DNA of 64,000 bases from Bacteriovoracaceae bacterium. Lineage in GTDB: Bacteria > Bdellovibrionota > Bacteriovoracia > Bacteriovoracales > Bacteriovoracaceae. The translations under genes and the position numbers were made by a program. Location of the stretch: contig JANJTC010000004.1 of the NCBI GenBank assembly GCA_024711325.1, positions 248,001 to 312,000 of the forward strand. The letters are read 5' to 3'. The notes below the pieces were generated by a model that was not told where the DNA came from, ran no database searches, and worked only from the letters and a program-made list of their open reading frames with translations. Below, one piece after another: positions 16,647 through 25,946 of the stretch; the first letter of the stretch is position 1; the number at the start of each line of letters is the position of its first letter.

Positions 16647-18026
16647 TTGGAGTCTATTTCCCAACTTCGGCAAATGATGGCCGACCAGAAATTTTATGAG
16701 GTTCAAAGACTAATTGAAGTTCAATTAACACTTCAATCTGCGGACCGTTTCGAACTTCTGAAAATTTATTCTCAATCACTTAATGTTCAACATAAGAGCA
16801 TATCAGTTCAATTGGGACTTGAGCTTGCTGAGTATGAATCAAAAGCAAAGAACCATGAAATAGTTCTTAAACTGCTTCATGAATTGCCGTTTAAGGATCA
16901 ACAGAAAAATTTCAACAAAATAAAGCAGCTCGTTGTAAAAGCCGCAGAAGATCAAGGACAAGTCGATGAGATCTATTTGCAGCTTTCTGATTTCTTAATT
17001 AAAAACTTCGAAAAACGAAATCCCTACATTCCTACTTGGATTAGTCATCCAATTGAAAAATATTTTAAGTTAGATTTTAACTTAAAGCTCAAAGAACTTG
17101 CCCTCGCTCTTTTGGTAAATGACTTAGTTCAAGCTGAATCACTCGTTCAGAATCTTATCTATTCATGTATGGAGAAATCATCTCCCAAGGGAACTTCTTC
17201 TAAGTTGCTTGCCATAGGGGAAGTAATGCAATCTGGTTCTCAAAAAGGAACCCTCGAGATTTATCAGAACTTTTGCTATATTTCCTACCATGGTATTACC
17301 GGTCCATCAGATTATAAGCGTTTAGTGGAGATGGTAATATATTTTGAAGATTATAGGCTTCAGGTTCTGGTGCTGGACTTATTACATAGGCTGGGTCTTG
17401 AGGATGAAGCTAGATTATTTGCTCCGGCGATAAAGAAAAATCCAAAGTATAATTTTGTATATCTTGATAAATACTTCTCACACCTCAAAAGTTACTTCAT
17501 TCAACAAGATGCTGCTTTAGTTGCCGAACAACAAACAGAACCTTTTATCCATGCTGAAATTGCTGACATAAATAATTATGATGAAGAAGTTATGTCACCT
17601 CCCCTTGATATTGAGAACTTTGATGATGAACTCAGCTATTTTCAAATACTAAAATATCAAAATTATACTACTGATCAGCTTTGTGACCTGGCCGTGAGCT
17701 TCTTACAATCAGAAATGCCTCGAGTCGCTCTTAAAGCTTCCGACCTCGCGATAAAACAATCTGCTGATGATTATTCTTTTTTGAAAGGCTCATATTTAAA
17801 ACTCACAGCACTATTACAAGTAAAAGATTATAGAGCAGCTCTTGATACTTGTTTGGTTGCTCTCGCGAAAGCTAGTACTCAAAATGACATGCTGTCATTC
17901 ATGTATGGGCAAGCCGAAGTATTGATTCGGTTAAATGATCTTGCTGCTGCCAAGAAAGTACTTTTACGAATACTATCCATAGATTCACAATATCGCATGG
18001 CCAAAGAAAGGTTGGAAAAGCTGTGA
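16647..18026 (+). CDS. Helical repeat (TPR-like) protein of unknown function
   Basis: Protein of 459 residues without signal peptide or membrane helix, TTG start preceded by AGGAAGGGG. It is Leu/Lys/Glu-rich and predicted all-helical. The last 130 residues have clear TPR character (DLAVSFLQSEMPRVALKASD, YLKLTALLQVKDYRAALDTC, GQAEVLIRLNDLAAAKKVLL). The middle holds an acidic patch around residues 290-330. It overlaps tamB by 4 bases, so it is translationally coupled to the Tam genes. It may be a cytoplasmic partner in the same process, but no specific function can be read. Confidence 0.7.
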   Translation: MESISQLRQMMADQKFYEVQRLIEVQLTLQSADRFELLKIYSQSLNVQHKSISVQLGLELAEYESKAKNHEIVLKLLHELPFKDQQKNFNKIKQLVVKAAEDQGQVDEIYLQLSDFLIKNFEKRNPYIPTWISHPIEKYFKLDFNLKLKELALALLVNDLVQAESLVQNLIYSCMEKSSPKGTSSKLLAIGEVMQSGSQKGTLEIYQNFCYISYHGITGPSDYKRLVEMVIYFEDYRLQVLVLDLLHRLGLEDEARLFAPAIKKNPKYNFVYLDKYFSHLKSYFIQQDAALVAEQQTEPFIHAEIADINNYDEEVMSPPLDIENFDDELSYFQILKYQNYTTDQLCDLAVSFLQSEMPRVALKASDLAIKQSADDYSFLKGSYLKLTALLQVKDYRAALDTCLVALAKASTQNDMLSFMYGQAEVLIRLNDLAAAKKVLLRILSIDSQYRMAKERLEKL

Positions 18027-21000
18027 GATTTAAAAGTATCTTGGGTGCATTTATTTTTTTATTGCTGGCGAGTTTCATTGCTTTTGTTGTCTTTATACAA
18101 ACTAAATCTTTCGGCGGCTTAGTTACTCGTATTGTATCAGACTTATCGAGAAGACAACTTGACACAGAAGTGAAAATCAAGAGTTTCTCAATCAGCGTAT
18201 TTCCACCAGGTTTAGAACTAAACCGTGTTGTGGTAAAGAAAAAAATATCAGACCATGAGAGCTTTGAAGCTGAACTAGGGAGAATTGGTTTTTATATCAG
18301 CCTAATTGAAATAGAAGAAAAAAAACTGACATTTGGAGAAATACGAGTTTCAGACTCAGTGATAAACTATCAGTTTCCAAAAAAGAATGAAGAATTAAAA
18401 GAGATTGATCAAAAGTTAATAAAAAAAGTTTTTGATTTTTCTAATAATGCTCCGGTCAGAATCGATACTCTGTTGATTGAAAACACAAGAATTATTGCCA
18501 ATCATGACCTGATGGACGCAAGAAGGCTGAAAGTATTTAAAAAAGGTGATTCTTTCATAACTCGTTTTCATCTTACGAATGTAAGGCCCTTGGCGGAGAG
18601 TGAACTGAAAGTTGATGAGCTCTGGGGTGATGCAGAGGTTTCCAGAAAAAAGATTAATCTTTACCGGCTAAAAGTCCAACATGATGTCCATACCTTGTTA
18701 CTAAAAGGTAAGTTTATTGACTACTACAAGCTGAAAGATAGTCAGTTCAATCTATTGGGTGAGACTCAAATCTACCTTAAAAGTTTGAATCCAGAGTTAC
18801 CAGTTCCGGAAATTGTGCAGATACAGAATGGCATAGCAAAGTCCACTTTCCAGCTGAACTATAATGAGGCTAAATTAACCGGCAGTGCAGATCTGCTCTT
18901 GCAGAAGATAAGTTCAAACTTGTTTAAAGCACAAGAAGTTCGCTCTAGTTTTACTTTAGAAGATAATAAAATAACTGTTGAGAAATTAAGTCTGATCAAC
19001 AAGCGTGAAAAGCTAAATTTGCTGGAAGCTGTCCTGATTGCCGACCTTAATCAAAAAAGTTTTTTACCACGGCCAATAAAAGTTTCAGTTGAGAATCTGA
19101 ATTTGAATAATGCTTTGAGATTTTTAGGCTCTAAACTTCAGGTACTAAAGGGTGAGCTTAACGGACAGATCAAATTCACTTACCGAAATAAAGATCTTTT
19201 CTTTGTTCCAGATAATAACTTCACTGTTAATAATCTTGGCCTGGTCGTTGGGGAACCTCAAAGGCCCTTTACTGTTCTAATGGTCAAAAAAGCAAAGTTA
19301 AATGATTCCCAGTTTGCAGTTATTAATAACGAGTTTCAAATGAGTTCTTCCGTAGAACTGGAACATTCAAAGCTTGAAGTTGATGGATTCGTAAACAAAA
19401 AAAGAGTTCAGTTTAATGTTCCCGATGCCAGAATTGATCTGGAAGATTTTGGAAACATTTCAAATCTGGATATAAAAGGCGCCGGCGAACTTAGTGTAAC
19501 TGTTGGTGGTCCTTTAGATAATACAATAATTAACATTAAAGGTAAGACAAAAGGTTTTGAAGTCCTAGGCTATCGTCTGGGGAATACCGAAAAAAATCTT
19601 TCAATTGAACTAGGTTCATCAAATGTCATTATTAATAAAATGGACTCCCAATTCGGTCGAACGAGCATCACTGGTAATGGTACCATTAATTATAAAGATC
19701 AAGATATTGCTCTTGGAATCACCTCTGGAGAGACTAGCTTCGGAGATCTCTCTCAAATATTATATCCATTGTTCAAAGACATTAAGTTTCTTCCTGAAGA
19801 CCTGAACTTTAAAGCGAAAGTAGACGCTGATATTTTCGGAAAAACTAGAATGGATGATTTGAAAATTCGCTCTAAAATTAACTTTTCTGATTTGTTGGCA
19901 TATGGTGAAACGATTAATACTGGTTCGTTTAACGTTTCATTGGCAGAGCGTCTGCTATCGTTTAAAGATCTTGAAGCCTATAAATCCAAAGGCTCAATTC
20001 TTGGTGATCTTCAAATCGGACTCAAAGATAAAAGTCTTAAACTTAAGTATCGGTGGGAGAATCTTGAATTATCCTCTTTTCATCTTAGTAAGAAACTAAG
20101 GCTAAATTTTGACTCTAAAGTATCCGGCGTCATAACAGGTGGAGGAACGACGGAGAATTATCTTCTCAAACTAGAATCCACTGCCTTTAATACAGAATCC
20201 CCGAGTTATAAGTTTGAAGATTCTTTCATCGCCATGAATATCATGCCTCATAGAATCTCCGGAAAAATGATATTACTAGGGGAAATAGTTGCTTCTAGTT
20301 TTAATCTCGCTTTGAAACCAGGGCTGGCATCTGATTTACTCTTAAGGATTCGAACCAATACGATTAAACCTTTTTTGGTGGCCCTTTTTGGGCAACATCT
20401 TGAAGCTGAAGAGTTTAGTGGAAAAGTTGCTTTTGATCTCAATACAAAGTTTCAGGACGGCTTTAACCAATTGGACATGACCGGACATCTAAAACAGTTG
20501 GTCTTTAGCCACTCTAGCTTCAATGTGAACTACACTTCAATGACTCCTCAGTTGATAGTTAAAAACAGTAATATCCTGAAATGGAATATGGATATTAATC
20601 AACCTGACTTCAAGGTGGTTACCAAGGGTGAAGGAATCTTTGGAAAAGCTGTTAATCTAAGGCACGAATATAATTTCAATTCAAAAATACTGGAAGTGTT
20701 ATTGGATCCCATTTTATCTTCTGATGGGATTATAAAAAATATCGTTAATATTGATGGTGATGGAACAGATTTCGATTTCAAGGCTTCTTCTCAATCTGAT
20801 GATCTGGATTTAACAATCAATTCGTTCCCTATTCCGGTTAACGATCTTAAATATAATATTGGTTATGCCAATGGCCGATTAACGATTAACAAGCTCACAA
20901 CAGCACTGGATACTGGTTCTGTTGAAGTTTTAGGAGATATCTATTTTGATACCGATCAGCCGGATGTAAATCTAAAGTTTATGTTCGATAAAGCTGAAAT

Positions 21001-22048
21001 ACCTGTTTTAGGCAAATCAATTGTCAACTTATCTGGCGAGGGTGTTATTCTTGGCAATAATCTGCCTTATACTTTAAGTGGTGACCTATTGATTAACAAA
21101 GCCTTGATCGTAAATGAGCTTAATGAATTTAGCTCAAAATCGGCAGCGTTCTCTCAAATACGTTTTTTGCCAAAAAATCAAGAATCTCCACTTGGTAAAC
21201 TCCTGACGTTGAATGTGAATATCAAGGCCGAAAATCCAATTCGGGTAACCAATTCACTTATGGATGTCGCCTTGATAGGCGAGGTCAGAATTACGGGTAA
21301 TCCCGCTCGTTTAAAGGGCGAAGGACGTTTACTTACACCAGCAAATTCATCCCGAATATTTTTCAAAAACAACGAGTATATGATTACTTCTGCAGATATA
21401 ATTTTCAATCCTAAGAAAGAGTTAAGTAATCCGGATTTTGATGTTCAGGCCTTGACATTAATCTCCAATTATAAAGTTTACCCCAAAGCGTATGGAGATC
21501 TGGAGCGATTTAATTTTGACCTGACTTCAGATCCTGCTCTTCCTAGAAACTCGATACTATCACTAATTGCATTTGGCTATACTGATGAAATTCAGAGTGC
21601 CCTTAGGCCTGAAGACCAGCAGAATTTAAATCAAGTAGGAGTGGGATCTTTCGTTTTTGATCGCTTCAAGATAAGTGACATTCTAAATAAACAATTTGGA
21701 CTTCAAGTCAACCTGGGTACTGTGATTGAACAATCTGGCACTGACAGCCTACTTACGGGCAGAACCCAAGAAGGCCAGTCAGGACAAGGCGGAGGTTCTA
21801 TTGGAAGAACTCGCTCCGCTACAAAAATTGAATTGAAGAAACGTCTGGATGAAGCCCTTACATTATCGGTATCCAGTACAATGGGTGGAAGTATTGGCCA
21901 GCGACAAAGTATGAATCTGAATTACGGATTATCTCAGAAAATACAGGTAGAAGGTGTCTATGAGTTAAGAACCAATGAAGAAGGTCAGGAAGATGTCATC
22001 GACAATTCCATTGGCGGTGACTTGAAATTCAGGTGGACCTTTAAATGA
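18023..22048 (+). CDS. tamB: TamB-like AsmA-superfamily envelope protein
   Basis: Large inner-membrane-anchored periplasmic protein (1341 residues, GTG start) that, in its family, forms a beta-taco groove bridging the membranes and works with an Omp85 partner in protein insertion or lipid transport. It has an N-terminal signal anchor (ILGAFIFLLLASFIAFVVFI), a very long beta-rich middle, and a C-terminal TamB/DUF490 domain with EGRLLTPANSSRIFFKNNEY, PALPRNSILSLIAFGYTDE and a final beta-signature ending LKFRWTFK. It overlaps both neighbours by 4 bases. The genetic pairing with an Omp85 gene directly downstream supports TamB rather than another AsmA-like protein. Confidence 0.88.
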   Translation: MRFKSILGAFIFLLLASFIAFVVFIQTKSFGGLVTRIVSDLSRRQLDTEVKIKSFSISVFPPGLELNRVVVKKKISDHESFEAELGRIGFYISLIEIEEKKLTFGEIRVSDSVINYQFPKKNEELKEIDQKLIKKVFDFSNNAPVRIDTLLIENTRIIANHDLMDARRLKVFKKGDSFITRFHLTNVRPLAESELKVDELWGDAEVSRKKINLYRLKVQHDVHTLLLKGKFIDYYKLKDSQFNLLGETQIYLKSLNPELPVPEIVQIQNGIAKSTFQLNYNEAKLTGSADLLLQKISSNLFKAQEVRSSFTLEDNKITVEKLSLINKREKLNLLEAVLIADLNQKSFLPRPIKVSVENLNLNNALRFLGSKLQVLKGELNGQIKFTYRNKDLFFVPDNNFTVNNLGLVVGEPQRPFTVLMVKKAKLNDSQFAVINNEFQMSSSVELEHSKLEVDGFVNKKRVQFNVPDARIDLEDFGNISNLDIKGAGELSVTVGGPLDNTIINIKGKTKGFEVLGYRLGNTEKNLSIELGSSNVIINKMDSQFGRTSITGNGTINYKDQDIALGITSGETSFGDLSQILYPLFKDIKFLPEDLNFKAKVDADIFGKTRMDDLKIRSKINFSDLLAYGETINTGSFNVSLAERLLSFKDLEAYKSKGSILGDLQIGLKDKSLKLKYRWENLELSSFHLSKKLRLNFDSKVSGVITGGGTTENYLLKLESTAFNTESPSYKFEDSFIAMNIMPHRISGKMILLGEIVASSFNLALKPGLASDLLLRIRTNTIKPFLVALFGQHLEAEEFSGKVAFDLNTKFQDGFNQLDMTGHLKQLVFSHSSFNVNYTSMTPQLIVKNSNILKWNMDINQPDFKVVTKGEGIFGKAVNLRHEYNFNSKILEVLLDPILSSDGIIKNIVNIDGDGTDFDFKASSQSDDLDLTINSFPIPVNDLKYNIGYANGRLTINKLTTALDTGSVEVLGDIYFDTDQPDVNLKFMFDKAEIPVLGKSIVNLSGEGVILGNNLPYTLSGDLLINKALIVNELNEFSSKSAAFSQIRFLPKNQESPLGKLLTLNVNIKAENPIRVTNSLMDVALIGEVRITGNPARLKGEGRLLTPANSSRIFFKNNEYMITSADIIFNPKKELSNPDFDVQALTLISNYKVYPKAYGDLERFNFDLTSDPALPRNSILSLIAFGYTDEIQSALRPEDQQNLNQVGVGSFVFDRFKISDILNKQFGLQVNLGTVIEQSGTDSLLTGRTQEGQSGQGGGSIGRTRSATKIELKKRLDEALTLSVSSTMGGSIGQRQSMNLNYGLSQKIQVEGVYELRTNEEGQEDVIDNSIGGDLKFRWTFK

Positions 22049-24867
22049 TGTTATTTTTTATACTCCTTCTAAATTCAGTTATAGGGTTTGCTGCATCAGG
22101 TTTTTCATTGAGTGAGGTTATCGTAGATTGCCCTCCATCAGTTACTTGTACTCAAAGAACTGCCCGTTTCAATAACCTCATTGGGGAGTATCGCAGTCAA
22201 GTCCATCTTAAAGAGACTTTAAGGGTGATGGCATCGGACGGCGGTTACCGTACATTCTCTTACGTTCTTAATGAGGACAAGGGGAAGTATTCATTAATGA
22301 TCAAATTCAATCTGAAGCCTACTGTTAAAGAAATTAACATAGGTTTTACGGATAGAAATCTTGAACATGATCCTGCTCAGCTTGTGTCTTTAAGGGAAGG
22401 CGAATTTTTTGAATCCCAGAAATTAAAAGCTTCAATGAATGGCTTAAAAAGCCGGCTTGAAGGTATGGGTTTTCCTAAGAACTCTTATTCTTTTGAGGTT
22501 ATTGAGAAAGAAGAGCTCGTTTATATAAACATCGTGATTACACTCGGGAATCCAAGGATATTTAAGAGTGCTAGCACAAATTCTAAATCAACTTACATTC
22601 AAGAGTACTTTAATAACAAGTTTCTGAATCTTTATAATAAGCCTTTTGATGTGACCAAGTTTAAGAATTATCTGGATGATGCACAAAAAGAGCTGTTCTC
22701 TTACGGGTACTATCTTCTGAGTCTGGACTTTCGGCCAATCGTTAAGGGGAATCGGGTAACTCTTGATATAAAAGTCAATAATGACCAATTGTTTGCTTTT
22801 GATTTTAAGAATCTCAAGGTGGAAGACCGCTCAGTAATTCATGATTTAATGATCGATCTTTTTCGCAAATATAAACGCACTCTCAATACAGTAACTATAA
22901 AGAATGCCTTAAACGAGCATTATAATAACCGAGCATTACTAAATGCTAAATTTGTGGTGGAATCCTCAAAATATAAAAATAGCTATAATGAAGCCGTAAA
23001 GCTTTATCGTATTTTCTTATATGAGGATGGGAAGACACGGGTAGAGAATGTCTTCTTTACTGGAAACGTTTATCTTAAAAACTCAAAATTAAAACGTCTC
23101 TACGAAAAAGAAGCTTTTGAGCTGGCTTCTTTGCAGTACTACGACCGGGAATACCTGGCCTATTTCCAGGAGTATTTGAAAACGGAGTATATAAGACGTG
23201 GCTTCGTCCAGGTTCGAGTTCTAGATCCTGTCACTACTTTTGATTCCGAAAAGAAAGTGGCAAGGGTCGAATACAACATTCAAGAAGGCCCACGGGCCTA
23301 TGTCCGAAAAATACTGTTTGAAGGTTTGCCAGAAGAGTTTAAGCATTCCATCTTGTCCGAACTCACAAACAAAATAGGCAGCCCGTTTAATCCAATTGCC
23401 ATGGTAGAAGATATTAAAAAAGTTGCAAACTATCTTCAAGAACAGGGCTATTATTATGCTGAAGTTTCAAATGCTAATGACAGTGACTTTGTCCGATATT
23501 CTAAAACCGGCTCTGATGTAGATATTCAGTTTAAAATTACAGCTGGACCAGTCATTAAATTGAACCGCATCCTATATCTTGGGAATGACAAAACTAAAAA
23601 GAAAGTTATTTGGAAAAAAATACTTCTCGATGAGGGAGAGATTGTCACACCTACCAAAACCCGGGAAATAGAATCGGCCCTGTCGGCTACCGGGCTGTTT
23701 ACATCAGTAAGTGTTACTCCTCTAAGACATAACTCGAAAAATGCAGCGACTGACTTAATTGTAAAAGTAGTGGAAAGGGAATACGGACTGGTAGAAATCG
23801 CACCCGGTTATCGAACAGATTTAGGGATAAAATTAACAGCTACTGCAACTTATCAGAATATAGGGGGATATAATCGTGCAGTGACTCTCAGGAGTCAGTT
23901 AAACCACAGGCTAAGCTTTCGTACTTTGGATCCTGAAAGACGTAAAGATGCCGAACAACTACTGGAGCACAATACCTCTGTCTCATTTAACCAAGGTGAT
24001 ATCTTTGATTCATTAATTGATCTAGGTACAAGTGCGGCCTATCAGACCAGGCGCTTTTATTCTTTTGATGCTGACATCTTAAGACTTAATGGGACTCTGA
24101 CCCGTGATTTATCAAAACGTCTTTCTTCCTCCATCAGGTACCAGTTTGAAGATATAAGCCAGTACAATGCCACTCAGGCCATTGATAATGGCAGTTTTCA
24201 GATTGGAGCGATAACTCCCAGCCTTACTTATGACTTACGAAATAGCCAGGTGAATCCTTTAAAAGGTGCTTTCTTTAACCTTTCAACTGAATTTGCTAAT
24301 CCCTATTTTTTCTCACAGAAAGAGCCAGATCTCACCATTAATTACTACAAGCTGATTAGCCGGAATCGTTTTTACATCCCATTTAAAAATGGCACAGTGG
24401 CCATTTCGGTGGTTGGTGGTTTGCAGGAAAATCTGGCAACAGAAAAAGTGGACGTAGATGGGACTGAGCAAACTAAAGGCTATATCCCAAACATTAAAGT
24501 TTTTCGGCTAACTGGTATGGATATCGTACGAGGATTTAACGACGAAGAAATGAACCGATTACCGGATGATAAAGATATTTCTGAGGTCCGAGTGGACAAC
24601 AGAGCTTATTTGGCCAACTTTAAACTAGAACCTCGGTACTTCATCAACGATAGCCTCATGGCCGGGGTTTTTTATGATGCGGGGCGTGTTTTTGTGGGCC
24701 GCATGGATTTAGGCGAACTTAGAGACTCAGTCGGTGTTACCTTTAAAATTATCACTCCAGTTGGTACCTTAGACTTTGACTACGGAATAAAACTCTTGAG
24801 AAAGAAAGATGCCAGTGGTAATTTAGAGGACCCCGGACGCTTCCATGTGTCAATCGGCTTCTTTTAA
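22045..24867 (+). CDS. tamA: TamA/BamA-like Omp85 outer-membrane protein
   Basis: Outer-membrane beta-barrel insertase. It has 940 residues: signal peptide (FFILLLNSVIGFAASGFS), a long run of POTRA-like domains up to about residue 570 (typical repeats RVENVFFTGNVYLKNSKLKR, YVRKILFEGLPEEFKHSILS and IKLNRILYLGNDKTKKKVIW), then a 16-strand barrel with the L6 motif VRGF at residues 828-831 and a C-terminal Phe. E. coli TamA has about 577 residues with three POTRAs, so this protein has several more. The tamB overlap favours TamA; the length is closer to BamA, but BamA is usually next to skp or lpxD, which are absent here. Confidence 0.85.
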   Translation: MMLFFILLLNSVIGFAASGFSLSEVIVDCPPSVTCTQRTARFNNLIGEYRSQVHLKETLRVMASDGGYRTFSYVLNEDKGKYSLMIKFNLKPTVKEINIGFTDRNLEHDPAQLVSLREGEFFESQKLKASMNGLKSRLEGMGFPKNSYSFEVIEKEELVYINIVITLGNPRIFKSASTNSKSTYIQEYFNNKFLNLYNKPFDVTKFKNYLDDAQKELFSYGYYLLSLDFRPIVKGNRVTLDIKVNNDQLFAFDFKNLKVEDRSVIHDLMIDLFRKYKRTLNTVTIKNALNEHYNNRALLNAKFVVESSKYKNSYNEAVKLYRIFLYEDGKTRVENVFFTGNVYLKNSKLKRLYEKEAFELASLQYYDREYLAYFQEYLKTEYIRRGFVQVRVLDPVTTFDSEKKVARVEYNIQEGPRAYVRKILFEGLPEEFKHSILSELTNKIGSPFNPIAMVEDIKKVANYLQEQGYYYAEVSNANDSDFVRYSKTGSDVDIQFKITAGPVIKLNRILYLGNDKTKKKVIWKKILLDEGEIVTPTKTREIESALSATGLFTSVSVTPLRHNSKNAATDLIVKVVEREYGLVEIAPGYRTDLGIKLTATATYQNIGGYNRAVTLRSQLNHRLSFRTLDPERRKDAEQLLEHNTSVSFNQGDIFDSLIDLGTSAAYQTRRFYSFDADILRLNGTLTRDLSKRLSSSIRYQFEDISQYNATQAIDNGSFQIGAITPSLTYDLRNSQVNPLKGAFFNLSTEFANPYFFSQKEPDLTINYYKLISRNRFYIPFKNGTVAISVVGGLQENLATEKVDVDGTEQTKGYIPNIKVFRLTGMDIVRGFNDEEMNRLPDDKDISEVRVDNRAYLANFKLEPRYFINDSLMAGVFYDAGRVFVGRMDLGELRDSVGVTFKIITPVGTLDFDYGIKLLRKKDASGNLEDPGRFHVSIGFF

Positions 24868-24908
24868 TCCCCCGAATTTTAAAAGAGCCTGAATGCTCCC
24901 GCTGACCC

Positions 24909-24932
24909 TTAGCAAGTTGGCTTAGCGAGTTG
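24909..24932 (+). repeat. Tandem 11-base repeat just upstream of the rplM promoter
   Basis: TTAGCAAGTTG (24909-24919) and TTAGCGAGTTG (24922-24932) differ at one base and are separated by GC. They end 3 bases before the -35 box. The 13-base period is not one helical turn, so a simple tandem operator is uncertain. They could be an activator site or chance. Confidence 0.35.
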
Positions 24933-24935
24933 TTC

Positions 24936-24965
24936 TTGACGTATGGCCGCAATGTTCACTATAAG
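24936..24965 (+). promoter_or_regulatory. Promoter of rplM-rpsI
   Basis: TTGACG (24936-24941) and TATAAG (24960-24965) with an 18-base spacer, 36 bases before the rplM ATG. A predicted start near 24972 gives a leader of about 30 bases with no obvious room for a long autoregulatory structure. Confidence 0.65.
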
Positions 24966-25000
24966 GGACAAAATTTTTATTAATTAATGGAAGGTTGATT

Positions 25001-25447
25001 ATGATCACTCAGAAATCGTATACGATCACTAAAGCCGAAATGGGCGATAAAAAGTGGTTCGTTGTAGACGCAACAGATATGGTTGTTGGTCGTCTTGCAT
25101 CTGAAATTGCGAAGATTCTTCGCGGTAAGCACAAGCCTCAGTTCACTACCCACAATGACGCTGGCGATTTCGTTATCGTTGTTAATGCAGAAAAGGTGAA
25201 GTTCACTGGTAAGAAATGGGACGATAAGAACTATTTCTGGCACACTAACCACATTGGTGGAATTAAGAAGCGTACTGCTAAAGAGCAACTTGCTAAACAT
25301 CCGGAGTTAATCGTTGAAGAAGCGGTTAAAGGGATGCTTGGTAAAAATACTCTAGGCCGTTCACAGTTCACTAAGCTGAAAGTATTCGTAGGTCCAACAC
25401 ATACCCACGAAGCCCAGAAGCCTGAACCATTAACTTTCAAATTTTAA
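25001..25447 (+). CDS. rplM: 50S ribosomal protein L13
   Basis: Component of the large ribosomal subunit. From ATG 25001 it has 148 residues, slightly longer than the usual 142. Recognisable stretches: FVVDATDMVVGRLASEIAKI, GDFVIVVNAEKVKFTGKKW, and KGMLGKNTLGRSQFTKLKVF. The Shine-Dalgarno GGAAGG at 24989-24994 is 6 bases from ATG 25001 and directly abuts the alternative TTG at 24995, so ATG 25001 is chosen. It is paired with rpsI as in most bacteria. Confidence 0.97.
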   Translation: MITQKSYTITKAEMGDKKWFVVDATDMVVGRLASEIAKILRGKHKPQFTTHNDAGDFVIVVNAEKVKFTGKKWDDKNYFWHTNHIGGIKKRTAKEQLAKHPELIVEEAVKGMLGKNTLGRSQFTKLKVFVGPTHTHEAQKPEPLTFKF

Positions 25448-25463
25448 TTAAAGGTAGATCGAT

Positions 25464-25865
25464 ATGAGCAAAGCTAAATCTTATGATCTTCACACTATCG
25501 GCCGTCGTAAATCAGCAGTAGCTAGAGTTTACGTTTCTCGTGGTACTGGTAAAATTCTTATCAATGCACGTGACGTTCAAAACTACTTCCCTAAAGCGAC
25601 AAGTCGTTACATCGTTTTTCAACCTCTTAATCTTTTAAAGATGAATGAAAACTACGATTTCAAAATCAACGTAAAAGGCGGCGGAGTTACAGGTCAAGCT
25701 GGTGCTATTCGTCTTGGTATCGCTCGTGCACTTCTTAAGCTTGCTCCTAATTCTAGAGCAGAGCTTAAAACTGCTGGCTTCTTAACTCGTGACTCTAGAA
25801 AAGTTGAGCGTAAGAAGTATGGTAAGTCTGGTGCTCGTAAATCATACCAGTTCTCTAAGCGTTAA
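25464..25865 (+). CDS. rpsI: 30S ribosomal protein S9
   Basis: Small-subunit protein whose C-terminal tail contacts P-site tRNA. It has 133 residues: HTIGRRKSAVARVYVSRGTG at the N-terminus, VKGGGVTGQAGAIRLGIARA, and the conserved basic tail RKKYGKSGARKSYQFSKR ending in KR. Second gene of the rplM operon, closed by the terminator at 25897. Confidence 0.98.
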   Translation: MSKAKSYDLHTIGRRKSAVARVYVSRGTGKILINARDVQNYFPKATSRYIVFQPLNLLKMNENYDFKINVKGGGVTGQAGAIRLGIARALLKLAPNSRAELKTAGFLTRDSRKVERKKYGKSGARKSYQFSKR

Positions 25866-25896
25866 TTTCGACAAGAATTCAACACTACCAATTCAG

Positions 25897-25925
25897 AAGG
25901 CCCCTTTTTGGGGCCTTTTTATTTT
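25897..25925 (+). terminator. Terminator of rplM-rpsI
   Basis: The 8-bp stem AAGGCCCC / GGGGCCTT has a TTTTT loop and is followed by TTTATTTTT. It lies about 30 bases after the rpsI stop. It shows that the longer reading of the next gene from 25908 is wrong, because that start would sit inside the terminator. Confidence 0.92.
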
Positions 25926-25946
25926 TCTCGTGGCATCTTATTCCAC

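Noticed and set aside
25908..25946. Longer start for the UvrA-like protein
   Set aside because: The proposed start lies inside the rpsI terminator stem and U-tract; ATG 25947 begins the family-typical sequence.
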